From the NCBI GenBank assembly GCA_003249225.1, contig QKJQ01000033.1, positions 124,001-188,000 on the forward strand: a stretch of 64,000 bases of DNA. Direction: 5' to 3'. Position 1 is the first letter of the stretch. Every line of letters starts with the position of its first letter. This stretch comes from Clostridia bacterium. GTDB lineage: Bacteria > Bacillota > Clostridia > Lachnospirales > Lachnospiraceae. The notes beneath the pieces were generated by a model. That model saw nothing but the letters and a program-made list of their open reading frames with translations, did not search any database and had not been told where the DNA came from. Shown in pieces: positions 63,481 through 64,000 of this stretch. The position numbers and the translations under genes were made by a program.

Positions 63481-64000
63481 TTACTGATGTGTGGCTTCAA
63501 ACGAACCCGACATAACGACTGCATTATAGGTCCCGTTCATTCCATATTCATCAATAATTCCCTTGAATGTAAAACCTACATCCTGCCCTTCTGATGTAAT
63601 GTTTATTTTAATATTGTTATCTTCAATTGTAACGGTACCATTCCAGATTTCTTCACTTACTTCTACAAACTCCGTACTGGAGGACAGCTGCTGAACCTGA
63701 ATACGAATGGTTCCGCCTTCTGTCTCGGGCGGGTAGATAACCATAATACAGTCGATCACCGTGCCTTCAATGGTCACTTCCTGAACATCTTCCATATTCT
63801 CACCAAAGATCTGTTCAAAGAAACTTACAAAAACCTGAACTATCATATTAACGATGTAATCAACGGCTCCGGCCTCTTCTATTGTATAATTCATATCCCA
63901 GGTTCCATACAATTCCGATACTTTTAAATCAGCTGACGCCTCAGCCAGTACCGTACCATCTTTTGTACTGATAAGCTGTAAGGTAATCATATAATCGCCG
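63481..64000 (-). CDS. Hypothetical protein, N-terminus outside the window
   Basis: The reading frame stays open to the right edge (codons GGC GAT TAT before the first ATG at 63990), so only the C-terminal about 173 residues are seen. The sequence is a beta-rich domain (LYGTWDMNYTIEEAG, GTVIDCIMVIYPP, IWNGTVTIEDNNIKINITSEGQ, GIIDEYGMNGTYNAVVMSGSFEATH), reminiscent of calycin/lipocalin-like modules. Whether it has a signal peptide is not visible. Function unknown. Confidence 0.6.
   Translation of the reverse strand, partial: GDYMITLQLISTKDGTVLAEASADLKVSELYGTWDMNYTIEEAGAVDYIVNMIVQVFVSFFEQIFGENMEDVQEVTIEGTVIDCIMVIYPPETEGGTIRIQVQQLSSSTEFVEVSEEIWNGTVTIEDNNIKINITSEGQDVGFTFKGIIDEYGMNGTYNAVVMSGSFEATHQ

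Overview
The window looks like the chromosome of a low-GC, Gram-positive anaerobe of the Clostridia, most likely a Lachnospiraceae-type gut bacterium. The reasons are AT-rich intergenic DNA, strong GGAGG-type ribosome binding sites, sigma-A promoters of TTGACA-17-TATAAT type, a Rex repressor, a NifU-like/GGGtGRT gene pair, an LPXTG-like cell-wall protein, T-box and NiCo riboswitch leaders, and DUF4860 and DUF6179-like proteins. This placement is inference. Nearly every gene is on the minus strand; the only plus-strand genes are a MraY-like transferase (25908-26858) and a LysR regulator (53205-54128). I see no rRNA, tRNA, CRISPR array, phage or insertion sequence.

Layout from left to right. 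1-9.6 kb: small housekeeping and stress genes (acetyltransferase fragment, deoxyinosine glycosylase, HAD phosphatase, APH-like kinase), a metallo-beta-lactamase-fold gene overlapping an HD+CHAP fusion, an LPXTG-like surface protein, a DUF1450-like/YdeI fusion, a GGDEF-EAL protein, rlmH with a TTG start, and a two-gene ThrE-type exporter. 9.9-17.3 kb: a CNNM/CBS membrane protein, alr, nnrE/nnrD, rex, and the serC-serA operon with its promoter and terminator. 17.5-20.2 kb: a T-box leader with a clear promoter and terminator controls an unusual HTH-cupin-acyl-CoA-synthetase fusion. 20.2-26.9 kb: a CapA-like lipoprotein, purL and the MraY-like gene.

27.1-32.2 kb is a compact operon resembling a minimal type IV pilus or type II secretion machine: GspF/PilC-like membrane protein, four small one-helix proteins, a PilT-like ATPase and a secreted transglutaminase. 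Its promoter is overlapped by a dyad. No PilB, prepilin peptidase or canonical prepilin signal is visible; this is one of the best candidates for an undescribed system. 32.3-34.2 kb: the GGGtGRT/NifU-like pair, with a near-perfect clostridial Rex operator upstream. 34.3-38.1 kb: two paralogous secreted beta-rich proteins of unknown function. 38.3-46.8 kb: a GltS-like transporter, PlsC-like acyltransferase, amidohydrolase, the rnj-ktrB-ktrA operon and a Crp/Fnr regulator with an apparent autoregulatory site.

47.0-53.1 kb is the F1Fo ATP synthase operon in the order B-E-F-A-G-D-C. There is no atpH; instead the C-terminal domain of the delta subunit is fused to the N-terminus of alpha. 53.2-58.0 kb: LysR, a DUF6179-like protein and a GH2 glycosidase with a palindromic operator. 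58.0-60.1 kb: a NiCo-type riboswitch ahead of a CDF metal exporter and an SGNH hydrolase. 60.2-64.0 kb: a lipoprotein, CarD, a YfcE-like phosphodiesterase, a nitroreductase and a protein cut by the window end.
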